Below, piece after piece: positions 1-8,711 of a stretch of DNA of 64,000 nt. This stretch comes from Nocardioides sp. (GTDB taxonomy: Bacteria; Actinomycetota; Actinomycetes; Propionibacteriales; Nocardioidaceae), in NCBI GenBank assembly GCA_025924815.1, contig JAICHQ010000004.1, forward strand, positions 18,331-82,330. The letters are read 5' to 3'. A model generated the notes under the pieces. The model worked only from the letters and a program-made list of their open reading frames with translations, was not told the origin of the DNA and made no database searches. Numbering within the stretch: position 1 is the stretch's first letter; the number at the start of each line of letters is the position of its first letter. The translations under genes were made by a program, and so were the position numbers.

Positions 1-945
1 CGTCAGCCGGAAGAGCGACCGGACACGCTCGTGCTCGGCCCGGGAGAACGCCGCGGTGAACCGCGGAGCCATGCTGGTCGTGATCGCCTGCATCAGGAGG
101 GACGCAGCGAGGGTGAAACGGCTGATCGCGGCGTATGTCGCAGCCTCGTCGGCCGATACTATCGCCCCCACGAGCACGATCAGCACCCAGATGTTGGTGG
201 CCGCGAAGATCTCCTCGGCACCGCGGGGAGCGGAGGCTGCCCAGAAGTCGCGCGCCGTGGCCCGTGTCCACTGGATCCTCCGGGCCAGCACGCCATGGGC
301 GCGGTGGAGGGATCGCAGCGAATGCGGGACCGCCGCACCGAGCGAGATCGCTGCGGCCACGGAGAATGCGGCGCCGAGCATCCACAACGGACCATGGAGC
401 GCCGTGACGAGCCCGCACAGCAGCAGCCGCAGCAGCGGCTGGCCTCCTGCGTCATAGAAGACGGCCGGGCTCATGGCTCCCACACCGCGCGGGATCGCCA
501 CGACGATGCGGGTGAGCGCGATCAGGGGCAGGGCAGGCGCCATCGCTACGAGCAGCGGCGCCAGCGAACCGCGGTTGGCACTCGACGTGAGGACCATGGA
601 GAGCGCGTCGTGGAGAACGGCGACCATCACGCCGGCCGCTCCGGCGCCGACCGCCACCGGGAGCGCAGCCGCCCACACCAGGTCACCGACGTGTCGCTCG
701 TCGTGGGCCAGTCGTTGGGCGATCCGCTGCGTCAGGGTGATCTGAGCGCCGAGGTTGCACAGGATGGCGCCAGCACTGACGACGGCCACGGCTTGGAAGA
801 AGAGACCGGCCTCGGTGACGCCCACACCGCGTGAGAGGAGCACGAGCAGCAGCAGCGTCGCCACAGCTCCGACGACCCCGCCCGCGAAGTTGACGACCCC
901 GCCATGCGCGATCGCGCGAGCGTCCGAGCCCGACAGCCCGGTCAT
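1..945 (-). CDS. Oligosaccharide flippase (Wzx-like), 3' end cut by window edge
   Basis: Probable membrane flippase of the polysaccharide biosynthesis (Wzx/MATE-like) family, which would move undecaprenyl-linked glycan units across the cytoplasmic membrane. I found the frame by hand; it is missing from the ORF track because it has no stop before base 1. It opens at an ATG (MTGLSGSDARAIAHGG) and stays open for 315 codons. Several hydrophobic stretches of about 20 residues, such as VVGAVATLLLLVLLSRGV and LVWAAALPVAVGAGAAGV, alternate with short charged loops. The full family length is about 400-500 residues, so roughly a third is missing. It starts 24 bases after the stop of the GT2 gene on the same strand, as the fourth gene of a likely wecG-GT4-GT2-flippase operon. 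The family call rests on topology and context, not on a diagnostic motif. Confidence 0.7.
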   Translation of the reverse strand, partial: MTGLSGSDARAIAHGGVVNFAGGVVGAVATLLLLVLLSRGVGVTEAGLFFQAVAVVSAGAILCNLGAQITLTQRIAQRLAHDERHVGDLVWAAALPVAVGAGAAGVMVAVLHDALSMVLTSSANRGSLAPLLVAMAPALPLIALTRIVVAIPRGVGAMSPAVFYDAGGQPLLRLLLCGLVTALHGPLWMLGAAFSVAAAISLGAAVPHSLRSLHRAHGVLARRIQWTRATARDFWAASAPRGAEEIFAATNIWVLIVLVGAIVSADEAATYAAISRFTLAASLLMQAITTSMAPRFTAAFSRAEHERVRSLFRLT

Positions 946-969
946 GCCTCCGGACACCGGGCCGGACGA

Positions 970-1962
970 TCACGCATGTTGGGCTCCGTCCGTCGGCAGC
1001 GGCGAGCGCAACGTGACCAGCGCTGCCCGCGCGATGGCCATTCCCTCCGACATCTCCAGACGGTTGCGCTCCGCGGCGCCGCCGAGCACGCGCATCAGCA
1101 CCTCGCCCACCACGCTCAGCCAGAAGTGCGAGGCCCGCAGGCCGTTGTCGCGGTTCTCTCGGACCCAGCGGTGGACCAGTCGCAGGCGCTCCAGAGCCAG
1201 CTCCGGCTTGCTGATCCGGTTCACGGGGGACGAGTTGTGCACCATCGCCGCCCGTGGCGCCACGGCCATGGGATGCCGGCGCGAAACGGCGAAGCTGAAG
1301 AACAGATCCTCGCCGATGCTGTAGCCCTCGAGCCGGTCATCGAATCGGACGCCCTCGATCAGGGGCAGGCGGTAGCTCATGCAGGCTCCCGAGAGGCGGT
1401 CCGGGCGTTCGGGTATGTCGTCGGCGTAATGGGCCATCGTGGAGCGGCCCGAGCTCAGCACCCGGCCGGGCACCCTGGAGTACAGCAGAAACAACTGCTT
1501 GAGCCAGACATAGCGAGGCGTCGGATGGTTGGTCAGGACGCCGCCGACGCCGGCCAGCTCAGGGTCGGCGGCGAAGGTTCGCTCGATCTCCTCGAAGTAG
1601 TGGGAGGAGACCTGGGAGTCATCGTCGATGAAGTGCACGACCTCGACGTCGGGACGTTCCGCGCGCAGCCAATCGAGCGCCTGGTTGCGCTGGCGTGCCA
1701 GCCCCGGCGAGCAGCGCAGCAACGCGCAGCCCGAGGACCCGCCCACGATCCCAGCGATCTTCTCCTGCACTTGGGGGTCGCTGGCGTCGGCCACGAGGAC
1801 CGATGGTCGCGACGAGGACTGGGCGACCCAGCGCAGTGCCATCGTCAGGTCGTCGGGACGGTTGCGGGTGCAGATGACCAGCATCGAGACGATCTCGACC
1901 ACCGCGACAACCTCCTCCGCACCCCGTGTCGGCGCGAGTCGTTCGACGGGCTGGGCCGGCAC
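970..1962 (-). CDS. Family 2 glycosyltransferase
   Basis: Inverting GT2-type glycosyltransferase of about 330 residues that would add a sugar to a lipid-linked glycan on the cytoplasmic side. The GT-A fold signature is visible: the N-terminal strand MLVICTRNRPDDL (about residue 27), the nucleotide-binding VLVADASD, and the metal-binding DxD-type motif HFIDDDS near residue 113. Further on are GACMSYR and GEDLFFSF, which fit the acceptor and base region. I kept the GTG start at 1962 because a TAAACT -10-like box lies 12 bases upstream; an internal ATG at 1884 would start just before the first strand and is also possible. The gene lies between the GT4 gene and the flippase in an apparent operon. 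Donor and acceptor sugars cannot be read from the sequence. Confidence 0.85.
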   Translation of the reverse strand: MPAQPVERLAPTRGAEEVVAVVEIVSMLVICTRNRPDDLTMALRWVAQSSSRPSVLVADASDPQVQEKIAGIVGGSSGCALLRCSPGLARQRNQALDWLRAERPDVEVVHFIDDDSQVSSHYFEEIERTFAADPELAGVGGVLTNHPTPRYVWLKQLFLLYSRVPGRVLSSGRSTMAHYADDIPERPDRLSGACMSYRLPLIEGVRFDDRLEGYSIGEDLFFSFAVSRRHPMAVAPRAAMVHNSSPVNRISKPELALERLRLVHRWVRENRDNGLRASHFWLSVVGEVLMRVLGGAAERNRLEMSEGMAIARAALVTLRSPLPTDGAQHA

Positions 1963-2007
1963 GTCGCTCGGGTGAGTTTAGTGGACCTCGGGCGCGGATG
2001 GATCGCT

Positions 2008-3186
2008 TCAGTGGTGTGATCCAGCGGCTCCCAGCATGACGCGATGGTAGGTGTCGAGCAGCGACGCGAGGCCACGCTCTGGTGTGTTGTGCCGCTCGTA
2101 GCAGAGGCGAGCGGTCACACCCCGCGTCACGGCTGACGCGTCGTCGATCGTCCGCAACGCGGCCGACAACGACGTGATGTCGGGGGCGACGACCCACCCG
2201 ACTCCGTCGTCGACGATGCTGCCGACACTCCCGCCGGCGACGGTGAGCACAGGGCGTTCGCTGCCGAATGCCTCGGCGATGACGAGCGGGTAGCCCTCGA
2301 ACACCCGCGAGGGGACCACGAGGTACGCGGCCTGCTGCATCGCGGCACGCACCTGCAGCGCGTCGAGCGGGCCGAGGTGCTCGATGCTGCTGTCACCCTG
2401 CGCAGCGGCCGCCACGAGGCCGGTGAGAGGGCCGTCACCCGCGATGCGGAGGCGACGCCCGCTGTTGCGCCCTCCGGCGGCCCAGGCGTCGAGCAACCGG
2501 TCGATCCCCTTGGCCTCGTCGAGACGTCCGACGTAGAGCACGTCGTTCCCCGGCGGGCTCGTGGGCCCGGGGTCGGGCACCCAGGTCGCGCGGACCTGGA
2601 CGCGCTCCGGCGCGATCCCCGTGGCGACCAGCTTGTCGCGCAAGAACGGTGTGAGGGCGAGGTAGCGCGCGACGCCGTCACGCCAGGTGCCGCGGTGGAC
2701 GTTCTGCCCGATCGTCATGGGCACGGTCTGGATGCGTGACCCGCGGTAGCAACCGTGGTGCACGGCCGGCAGGCCCCATCGCGTGCCGAGACAGTCCGTG
2801 CACGGGAGGCCATCGCGTAGATGAAGGCCGTTGACGCAGCCGTGCCGGTAGTTGTGCACGGTCTGGACCACGGGGACGCCTGCGCGAGCGGCGACGCGCA
2901 CGACGTACGGCGAGAGGAGGGGGAAGACGTTGTGCAGATGGACGACGTCCGGTCGGGTCTCGCGCAGCAGCTGGGTGAAGTGACGCACGCCGGAGGGGGA
3001 GTAGACGGGCCCGGGGGCGGCCTGCAGGACGCCGCGCACGCCGGGCGCGATCGTGTCGCTGTCGGTCATCAGCTCGACGACCTCGACGCCTCCCTCGCGC
3101 AACAGCGCGACCTCCGCCTCGACGAGGCGGTTCTCCCCGCTGGGCGCATCGGACCGATACCGGTTGTGCGCAACCAGAACCCGCAC
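2008..3186 (-). CDS. Family 4 glycosyltransferase
   Basis: Retaining GT4-family glycosyltransferase with the GT-B fold (392 residues, usual size). The N-terminal domain begins MRVLVAHNRYRSDAPSGENR, with the glycine-rich acceptor loop, and contains DVVHLHNVFPLLSP. The C-terminal domain has VLYVGRLDEAKGIDRLLDAW (nucleotide-sugar binding) and the EX7E motif in FEGYPLVIAEAFGSERPV. A cysteine-rich patch (HGCVNGLHLRDGLPCTDCLG) occurs in a subset of this family. The start codon is GTG and lies 4 bases beyond the stop of the wecG-like gene, so the two are probably co-transcribed. The likely role is addition of a sugar to an undecaprenyl-linked exopolysaccharide unit. The donor is unknown, although GDP-fucose and dTDP-rhamnose are both made by neighbouring genes. 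Confidence 0.88.
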   Translation of the reverse strand: MRVLVAHNRYRSDAPSGENRLVEAEVALLREGGVEVVELMTDSDTIAPGVRGVLQAAPGPVYSPSGVRHFTQLLRETRPDVVHLHNVFPLLSPYVVRVAARAGVPVVQTVHNYRHGCVNGLHLRDGLPCTDCLGTRWGLPAVHHGCYRGSRIQTVPMTIGQNVHRGTWRDGVARYLALTPFLRDKLVATGIAPERVQVRATWVPDPGPTSPPGNDVLYVGRLDEAKGIDRLLDAWAAGGRNSGRRLRIAGDGPLTGLVAAAAQGDSSIEHLGPLDALQVRAAMQQAAYLVVPSRVFEGYPLVIAEAFGSERPVLTVAGGSVGSIVDDGVGWVVAPDITSLSAALRTIDDASAVTRGVTARLCYERHNTPERGLASLLDTYHRVMLGAAGSHH

Positions 3187-3190
3187 CGTC

Positions 3191-3940
3191 CTACGCCCGG
3201 TGACGCCAGGCGGACAGCAGGAACCGCGGGTTGCCGATGAGGTAGCGCCGCCAGAGTCGTCTCGGCTCGGCGGCCAACCGGTACAGCCACTCCAGGCCGG
3301 ACCCCTGGATGAGCCGGGGCGCCTCCTTCACCGTGCCGGACCAGAAGTCGAACGCCGCCCCGACCGGAACGATCGGCATCTCCAGGCGCGCCGCGAGTCG
3401 GTGCACCACGTAGTCCTGCCTGGGAGTGCCGAGACCGATCCAGAGGATCGTGGCCCCCGCGTCCCGGACCCTCGCGACCAGGCCGGTCAGGTGCTCGTCG
3501 GTGAGTGGTGTGAACGGCGGTGTCTCGGTGCCGACGACCTGGATGCCCGGCACCTGACGGCGCAAGCTCTCGGCCATCAGCTCGGCCACGCCCTCCTTGC
3601 CGCCGTAGAGGTAGTGGCACACCTGACCGCTGCCCATCGTGGCGACCTTGCCCACCAGCTCGCTGCCTCGCACCGGCCCGGTCATCCCGTGCCGGCGTCC
3701 CATCCTCGCGACCGGCACGCCGTCGGCGAGGTTGAGGTCAGCGCCGGTCAGCGCCGCGCGCAGCTCGGCGTCCTGGTCGACCAACGACAGGGTGAAGGCG
3801 TTGCACAGATGGACCTGGCACGAGCGCCCCTCGATCGCGTCTCGGACGATCCTGGTCGCAGCAACCGTCGTGTCGACGGCCGTGATCGGCACCGAGCACA
3901 CGGCGTACGTCGTCGCGGTCGGATCGGCGAGCTCGGCCAC
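3191..3940 (-). CDS. WecG/TagA/CpsF-family glycosyltransferase (GT26)
   Basis: Member of the WecG/TagA/CpsF family (249 residues, typical length), which transfers ManNAc, ManNAcA or glucose-type residues to a lipid-linked first sugar. The family signature is well preserved: HLCNAFTLSLV, then LNLADGVPVARMGRRHG with the catalytic Asp region, LYGGKEGVAELM, WIGLGTPRQD, VGAAFDFWSGTVKEAP, and the C-terminal membrane-associating segment GLEWLYRLAAEPRRLWRRYL. The start is GTG at 3940, preceded by a CAGGGT box six bases upstream. It heads a likely four-gene operon on the minus strand and is divergent from gmd. It probably makes the second linkage of the repeat unit after the WbaP-like initiating enzyme encoded at 20624-22120. 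The exact sugar is unknown. Confidence 0.9.
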   Translation of the reverse strand: MAELADPTATTYAVCSVPITAVDTTVAATRIVRDAIEGRSCQVHLCNAFTLSLVDQDAELRAALTGADLNLADGVPVARMGRRHGMTGPVRGSELVGKVATMGSGQVCHYLYGGKEGVAELMAESLRRQVPGIQVVGTETPPFTPLTDEHLTGLVARVRDAGATILWIGLGTPRQDYVVHRLAARLEMPIVPVGAAFDFWSGTVKEAPRLIQGSGLEWLYRLAAEPRRLWRRYLIGNPRFLLSAWRHRA

Positions 3941-4050
3941 CCGACCACCCTGTCACATCTGCCGTGGGGACACGGCCGTTTGGCTATCCTCGAGACCGCC
4001 GCCGCCGTGCCTTCGCCGGTGGAGTCCTCATCCTTGGAAAGTGAGCAGCC

Positions 4051-5082
4051 GTGCGCCGAGCACTCATCACGGGAGTCACAGGGCAGGACGGCTCGTACCT
4101 CGCCGAACTGCTGCTCGACAAGGGCTATGAGGTTCACGGTCTGATCCGGCGCGCGTCGATGTTCAATACGGGACGGATCGACCACCTCTACCGTGACCCG
4201 CACGACGAGGGCGCGCGCATGTACCTCCACTACGGCGACCTCACCGACGGCGCCCGCTTGGTCGGCCTGATGCGCGACATCGACCCGGACGAGGTCTACA
4301 ACCTCGGCGCCCAGTCGCACGTGCGGGTCTCGTTCGACGAGCCCGAGCACACGGGCAACGCGACTGCACTCGGCGTGATGCGTCTGCTGGAGGCCGTGCG
4401 CATGTCCGGTGTCAGCTGCCGCTACTACCAGGCCTCCAGCTCGGAGATGTTCGGGGCCGAGCCGCCTCCCCAGAACGAGGGGACGCCGTTCCACCCCCGC
4501 TCGCCGTACGGCGTGGCCAAGGTCTACGGCCACTGGGCGACCCGCAACTACCGCGAGGCCTACGGGCTCTTCGCAGTCAACGGCATCCTGTTCAACCACG
4601 AGTCCCCGCGCCGCGGCGAGACCTTCGTGACACGGAAGATCACGCGGGCCGTAGCGCGGATCAAGGCCGGCCTCGACGACCACCTCTACATGGGCAACGT
4701 CGACGCCGAGCGCGACTGGGGCTACGCACCGGAGTACGTCGAGGGCATGTGGCGCATGCTGCAGGCCGACGAACCGGATGACTTCGTGCTCGCCACCGGG
4801 TCCTCGATGACCGTGCGCGACTTCCTCGCGGCGTCCTTCGGTCACGTCGGCCTGAGCTGGGAGGACCATGTGCGCTTCGACCAGCGTTACCTGCGTCCGT
4901 CGGAGGTCGACGCCCTGCGTGGCGACGCCACCAAGGCGGAGAAGGTGCTCGGCTGGAAGGCTCAGGTCGACGGCGCCCGGCTCGCGCAGATCATGGTCGA
5001 CGCCGACTGCGAGGCGCTCGAGCACGAAGGCCGTCCCTGGATCGACCAGGTCGAGCTCCCTGGCTGGCCGGCCAACCCGTGA
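4051..5082 (+). CDS. gmd: GDP-mannose 4,6-dehydratase
   Basis: Converts GDP-D-mannose to GDP-4-keto-6-deoxy-D-mannose, the first step to GDP-L-fucose and related 6-deoxy sugars. It is an extended SDR enzyme of 343 residues. The NADP-binding glycine motif is [18 protein letters not shown] at the N-terminus. [17 protein letters not shown] is the family's cofactor-dimer loop. The catalytic set is visible as ASSSEMFG (Thr/Ser and Glu) and [12 protein letters not shown] (YxxxK). The C-terminal [24 protein letters not shown] is diagnostic for Gmd. The start codon is GTG. A TATCCT -10-like box about 65 bases upstream implies a leader. It overlaps fcl by four bases (GTGA), so the two are translationally coupled. 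Confidence 0.97.
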   Translation: MRRALITGVTGQDGSYLAELLLDKGYEVHGLIRRASMFNTGRIDHLYRDPHDEGARMYLHYGDLTDGARLVGLMRDIDPDEVYNLGAQSHVRVSFDEPEHTGNATALGVMRLLEAVRMSGVSCRYYQASSSEMFGAEPPPQNEGTPFHPRSPYGVAKVYGHWATRNYREAYGLFAVNGILFNHESPRRGETFVTRKITRAVARIKAGLDDHLYMGNVDAERDWGYAPEYVEGMWRMLQADEPDDFVLATGSSMTVRDFLAASFGHVGLSWEDHVRFDQRYLRPSEVDALRGDATKAEKVLGWKAQVDGARLAQIMVDADCEALEHEGRPWIDQVELPGWPANP

Positions 5083-6056
5083 CCTCCACCCAGTTCGTGC
5101 CGGGTCCGCTCGACCGCGAGGCCACGACGTACGTCGCGGGACACCGCGGGATGGTCGGGTCCGCCGTCTGGCGCCGGCTCGAGACCACCGGCTTCACCGA
5201 CCTGCGGGGTGCTGCGTCGGCTGACCTCGATCTCCGCGACCGAGAGGCGACGTTCGACTACCTCGCGCAGATCCGCCCGCGCTATGTCGTGCTCGCCGCG
5301 GCCAAGGTCGGCGGCATCCTGGCCAACGACACACATCCCGTCGAGTTCCTCTCCGACAACCTTCGGATCCAGACCAACGTGATGGATGCCGCGTTGGAGC
5401 AGCGAGTCGAGCGGTTGTTGTTCCTGGGGTCCTCGTGCATCTATCCCCGGCTGGCACCACAGCCGATCCGCGAAGACGCCCTCCTGACCGGTCATCTCGA
5501 GCCGACCAATGACGCCTACGCGATCGCCAAGATCGCCGGGATCATGGGGGTCCGGGCGGTTCGGCGTGAGTACGGCCTGCCATGGATCTCGGCGATGCCG
5601 ACCAACCTCTACGGTCCCGGTGACAACTTCTCGGAATCGGGCAGCCACCTGCTCCCTGCGTTGATCCGGCGGTACGACGAAGCGCTGGGCGCCGGCTCGC
5701 CGTACGTCACCAACTGGGGCACCGGGACTCCTCGGCGGGAGCTGCTGCACGTGGACGACATGGCGGCGGCCTGTCTCCACCTCCTGGAGCACTTCGACGG
5801 CGCCACGCAGATCAACGTCGGCACCGGTCGCGACGCGACGATCGAGGAGATCGCCGGGCTGGTTGCGCAGGCGGTCGGCTTCGACGGCGAGACCAGGTGG
5901 GACACCTCCAAGCCCGACGGCACGCCTCGCAAGCTGCTCGACGTCGCGCTGCTCCGCTCGCTCGGCTGGACCCACCGGATCGGGCTGGCCGAGGGCATCA
6001 CCTCCACCGTCGCGTGGTACCGCGCCCACGCGGACCACCTCCGCGAGGTCGGCTGA
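5079..6056 (+). CDS. fcl: GDP-L-fucose synthase (epimerase/reductase)
   Basis: Bifunctional 3,5-epimerase/4-reductase that turns the Gmd product into GDP-L-fucose using NADPH. It has 325 residues, including about 15 extra N-terminal residues before the Rossmann strand [19 protein letters not shown]. Other family hallmarks are [20 protein letters not shown] (catalytic Ser and Cys), [11 protein letters not shown] (YxxxK) and [11 protein letters not shown]. The GTG start overlaps the gmd stop by four bases. Together the pair gives a complete route from GDP-mannose to GDP-L-fucose, matching the glycan role of the flanking transferases. The next gene is convergent (cysN), leaving about 70 bases between the two stops. 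Confidence 0.96.
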   Translation: MTSTQFVPGPLDREATTYVAGHRGMVGSAVWRRLETTGFTDLRGAASADLDLRDREATFDYLAQIRPRYVVLAAAKVGGILANDTHPVEFLSDNLRIQTNVMDAALEQRVERLLFLGSSCIYPRLAPQPIREDALLTGHLEPTNDAYAIAKIAGIMGVRAVRREYGLPWISAMPTNLYGPGDNFSESGSHLLPALIRRYDEALGAGSPYVTNWGTGTPRRELLHVDDMAAACLHLLEHFDGATQINVGTGRDATIEEIAGLVAQAVGFDGETRWDTSKPDGTPRKLLDVALLRSLGWTHRIGLAEGITSTVAWYRAHADHLREVG

Positions 6057-6124
6057 TCGCCGAGCCGGCACAGGACGACTCGGGGTGATCCCGGCGTCTC
6101 TCTTGTGCCGACCCGGCGGAGGGG

Positions 6125-7375
6125 TCAGGCGCCGGAGTTGATCATCCCGGCGCCGACGGTGACGCCGGTCGCCTCGTCGATCAGGATGAACGAGCCGGTG
6201 GTGCGGTTCTTCGTGTAGGGGTCGCACAGCAGCGGCACCGTGGTGCGCAGCTGGACGCGGCCGATCTCGTTGAGGCCGAGCTCCTTGGTGTCCTGGTCGC
6301 GGTGCAGGGTGTTGACGTCGAGGCGGTACTGGATGTCCTTGACCAGTGCCCGGCCCATGCGGGTCGTGTGCTTGATCGCCAGCTTCTGGCGCGGGCGGAG
6401 CGGCTCGTTGGTCATCCAGCAGATCATCGCGTCGAGGTCCTGGCTGGGCTTCGGGGCGTTCTTGACCCGGGCGATCATGTCGCCGCGGCTCACGTCGACG
6501 TCGTCGGTGAGACGCACGGTCACCGACATCGGCGGGAAGGCCTCGGGGATCTGCTGGTCGAACAGGTCGATCGCCTCGATGGTCGAGGTCATGCCGCTGG
6601 GCAGCACGACGACCTCGTCGCCGGGCTTGAGGACGCCGCCGGCGACCTGGCCCGCGTAGCCGCGGTAGTCGTGGAACTCGTCGGACTTCGGGCGTACGAC
6701 GTACTGCACGGGGAAGCGGGTGTCGACCAGGTCGCGGTCGGAGGCGACGTGGACGTGCTCGAGGTGGTGCATCAGCGTCGGGCCGTCGTACCACGGCGTG
6801 TTCTCCGACCGGGTCACGACGTTGTCGCCCTTGAGCGCGGAGATCGGGACGACCGCGAGGTCGGGGATCGACAGCTTGGTGGCGAACTGCCTGAACTCGT
6901 CGTGGATCCGGGAGTAGACCTCCTGGGACCAGTCGACGAGGTCCATCTTGTTGATCGCCAGCACCAGGTGGGGCACCCGCAGCAGGGACAGGAGTACGGC
7001 GTGCCGGCGGCTCTGCTCGGTCAGCCCCTGCCGGGCGTCGACGAGGACCAGGCCGAGGTCGGCGGTCGAGGCGCCGGTCACCATGTTGCGGGTGTACTGG
7101 ATGTGCCCCGGGGTGTCGGCGATGATGAACTTGCGGGCCGGCGTCGCGAAGTAGCGGTAGGCCACGTCGATCGTGATGCCCTGCTCGCGCTCGGAGCGGA
7201 GGCCGTCGGTGAGCAGCGCCAGGTCGGTGTAGTCGTAGCCGCGCGAGTGGCTGGTGGCCTCGACGGCCTCCAGCTGGTCCTCGAAGATCGACTTGGAGTC
7301 GAGCAGGAGACGCCCGATGAGGGTGGACTTCCCGTCGTCGACCGAGCCGGCGGTGGCGAATCGGAGCAGATCCAT
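6125..7375 (-). CDS. cysN: Sulfate adenylyltransferase subunit 1 (GTPase)
   Basis: Regulatory GTPase subunit of the CysDN ATP sulfurylase, which makes adenosine 5'-phosphosulfate (APS). The 416-residue protein begins MDLLRFATAGSVDDGKSTL with the P-loop GSVDDGKST. It then shows the switch region GITIDVAYRYF, the G3 motif DTPGHIQY, and the G4 motif NKMD, all in the order seen in EF-Tu-like CysN. No C-terminal CysC domain is fused here; APS kinase is encoded separately at 10891-12630. The track's longer ORF to 7813 is an upstream extension in a shadow frame. The correct start is the ATG whose A overlaps the last base of the cysD stop (TGATG), which implies coupled translation. Confidence 0.96.
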   Translation of the reverse strand: MDLLRFATAGSVDDGKSTLIGRLLLDSKSIFEDQLEAVEATSHSRGYDYTDLALLTDGLRSEREQGITIDVAYRYFATPARKFIIADTPGHIQYTRNMVTGASTADLGLVLVDARQGLTEQSRRHAVLLSLLRVPHLVLAINKMDLVDWSQEVYSRIHDEFRQFATKLSIPDLAVVPISALKGDNVVTRSENTPWYDGPTLMHHLEHVHVASDRDLVDTRFPVQYVVRPKSDEFHDYRGYAGQVAGGVLKPGDEVVVLPSGMTSTIEAIDLFDQQIPEAFPPMSVTVRLTDDVDVSRGDMIARVKNAPKPSQDLDAMICWMTNEPLRPRQKLAIKHTTRMGRALVKDIQYRLDVNTLHRDQDTKELGLNEIGRVQLRTTVPLLCDPYTKNRTTGSFILIDEATGVTVGAGMINSGA

Positions 7376-8295
7376 CAGAAGTAGCCCTCTTTCTTCCGGT
7401 CCTCCATGGCTGCCTCGGAGAACCGGTCGTCGCCACGCGTCGCGCCGCGTTCGGTGACGCGGGCGACGGCGATCTCGTCGATGATCTTGTCGAGGGTGTC
7501 GGCCTCGGACTCGACGCACCCGGTGAGGGTCAGGTCGCCGACCGTGCGGAAGCGCACGGTCTTCTCGACGACCTGCTCGCCGGGCTTGAGCGGGTTGAAG
7601 TCGCTCTCGGTCAGCCACATCCCGTCGCGGTTGAACACCCGCCGCGTGTGGGAGAAGTAGATGGAGGGGATCTCGATCTGCTCGTGCCCGATGTAGTGCC
7701 AGATGTCGAGCTCGGTCCAGTTCGACAGCGGGAACACGCGCATGTGCTCGCCCCCGTGGAGCTTGCCGTTGTAGAGGCTCCAGAGCTCGGGGCGCTGGTT
7801 CTTCGGGTCCCACTGGCCGAAGTCGTCGCGGTGGGAGTAGACGCGCTCCTTGGCACGGGCCTTCTCCTCGTCCCTACGACCGCCGCCGAAGAGGGCGGTG
7901 AAGCCGTTCTCCTCGACCGCGTTGAGCAGGGTGCCGATCTGGAGCCGGTTGCGGCTGGTCTTGCCGTCGTCGACCACCACGCCGTTCGCGATGGCGTCCT
8001 CGACGCGGGCCACCACCAGGTGCGCGCCCAGCCGCTGGACCCAGTTGTCGCGGGCGGTCAGCACCTCAGGGAAGTCGTAGCCGGTGTCGATCTGCAGCAC
8101 CGGGAACGGGAGCTTGGCCGGGTAGAAGGCCTTCTCCGCCAACCGGAGCATCACGATCGAGTCCTTGCCGCCGGAGCACATCAGTGCCGGCTTCTCGAAC
8201 TCGGCAGCGGCCTCGCGGAAGATGTGGATCGACTCGGCCTCCAGCTGGTCGAGCTGGCTCAGCTGGTAGTCGACGTGCGTCGCTGGAGCAGTCAT
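7375..8295 (-). CDS. cysD: Sulfate adenylyltransferase subunit 2
   Basis: Catalytic PP-loop subunit of ATP sulfurylase, making APS from sulfate and ATP with CysN. It has 306 residues, the usual CysD size. The PP-loop motif SGGKDSIVML is near residue 42. Also visible are the family blocks DTGYDFPEVL, FGGGRRDEEKARAKERVYS and LSNWTELDIWHYI, and the C-terminal ATERGATRGDDRFSEAAMEDRKKEGYF-like end that is typical of CysD. It is the first gene of a cysDN operon and is divergent from the PqqD-like gene. A TAGCAT box about 40 bases upstream may be its -10 element. PAPS reductase and sulfite reductase genes are absent from the window, so PAPS made here could serve sulfation as well as assimilation. 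Confidence 0.96.
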   Translation of the reverse strand: MTAPATHVDYQLSQLDQLEAESIHIFREAAAEFEKPALMCSGGKDSIVMLRLAEKAFYPAKLPFPVLQIDTGYDFPEVLTARDNWVQRLGAHLVVARVEDAIANGVVVDDGKTSRNRLQIGTLLNAVEENGFTALFGGGRRDEEKARAKERVYSHRDDFGQWDPKNQRPELWSLYNGKLHGGEHMRVFPLSNWTELDIWHYIGHEQIEIPSIYFSHTRRVFNRDGMWLTESDFNPLKPGEQVVEKTVRFRTVGDLTLTGCVESEADTLDKIIDEIAVARVTERGATRGDDRFSEAAMEDRKKEGYF

Positions 8296-8357
8296 CAGGA
8301 TGCGGCGGCCTCTCGGTGGGACAGAGTGGACATGCTATCGGCGGAAGCGGCCGGGCC

Positions 8358-8372
8358 TAAACTCGGCGCGTG
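8358..8372 (+). promoter_or_regulatory. Leaderless promoter -10 box of the PqqD-like gene
   Basis: TAAACT, then six bases, then the GTG start. This places the expected transcription start at or within a base or two of the start codon. No Shine-Dalgarno sequence is present. Confidence 0.55.
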
Positions 8373-8711
8373 GCCGACAGTGCGAGCGCGGGCGCCGAGA
8401 GCGGGCCCGGTGCGTATGACGCGGCCCGCGCGGCGACCACCGTCTGGCGGCGCGCCACAAGCGCGGCGTACGTCGAGTCCCCGGAGCGCGTGGTCGTCCT
8501 CGACCTGGACCACCTCGACCGATCGCCCGTCGTCTTCGAGGGCTCGGCGGCCCAGGTGTGGGCCTGCGTCGACGGTGACCGCACGGAGAGCGAGATCGTC
8601 AGTGACCTCGCCGAGGCCTTCGAGGTCCCCGCCGAGGAGGTCGCGGCCGATGTGCGCCAGTTCGTGGACCGGCTACACGACCTGGGACTCATCGTCGACA
8701 GCGGCGGGTGA
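8370..8711 (+). CDS. PqqD-like (RiPP recognition element fold) protein
   Basis: Small protein of 113 residues resembling the PqqD family. Visible family features are the beta-strand core VVVLDLDHLDRSPVVFEGSAAQVW, the helix DGDRTESEIVSDLAEAF, and the closing helix AADVRQFVDRLHDLGLI. PqqD-fold domains bind peptides and deliver them to modifying enzymes. No radical SAM enzyme, precursor peptide or pqq gene is nearby, so the partner is unknown. Similar stand-alone proteins also occur in exopolysaccharide clusters. It sits between divergent cysD and a convergent TauE/SafE gene, whose 3' end it overlaps by 39 bases. The N-terminal 30 residues (Ala/Ser/Gly-rich) look disordered. Family assignment is by pattern, without a profile search. 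Confidence 0.72.
   Translation: MADSASAGAESGPGAYDAARAATTVWRRATSAAYVESPERVVVLDLDHLDRSPVVFEGSAAQVWACVDGDRTESEIVSDLAEAFEVPAEEVAADVRQFVDRLHDLGLIVDSGG

Noticed and set aside
4962-7436. 824-codon minus-strand ORF across fcl and cysN
   Set aside because: It crosses two genes in the wrong frame and has no recognisable domain.
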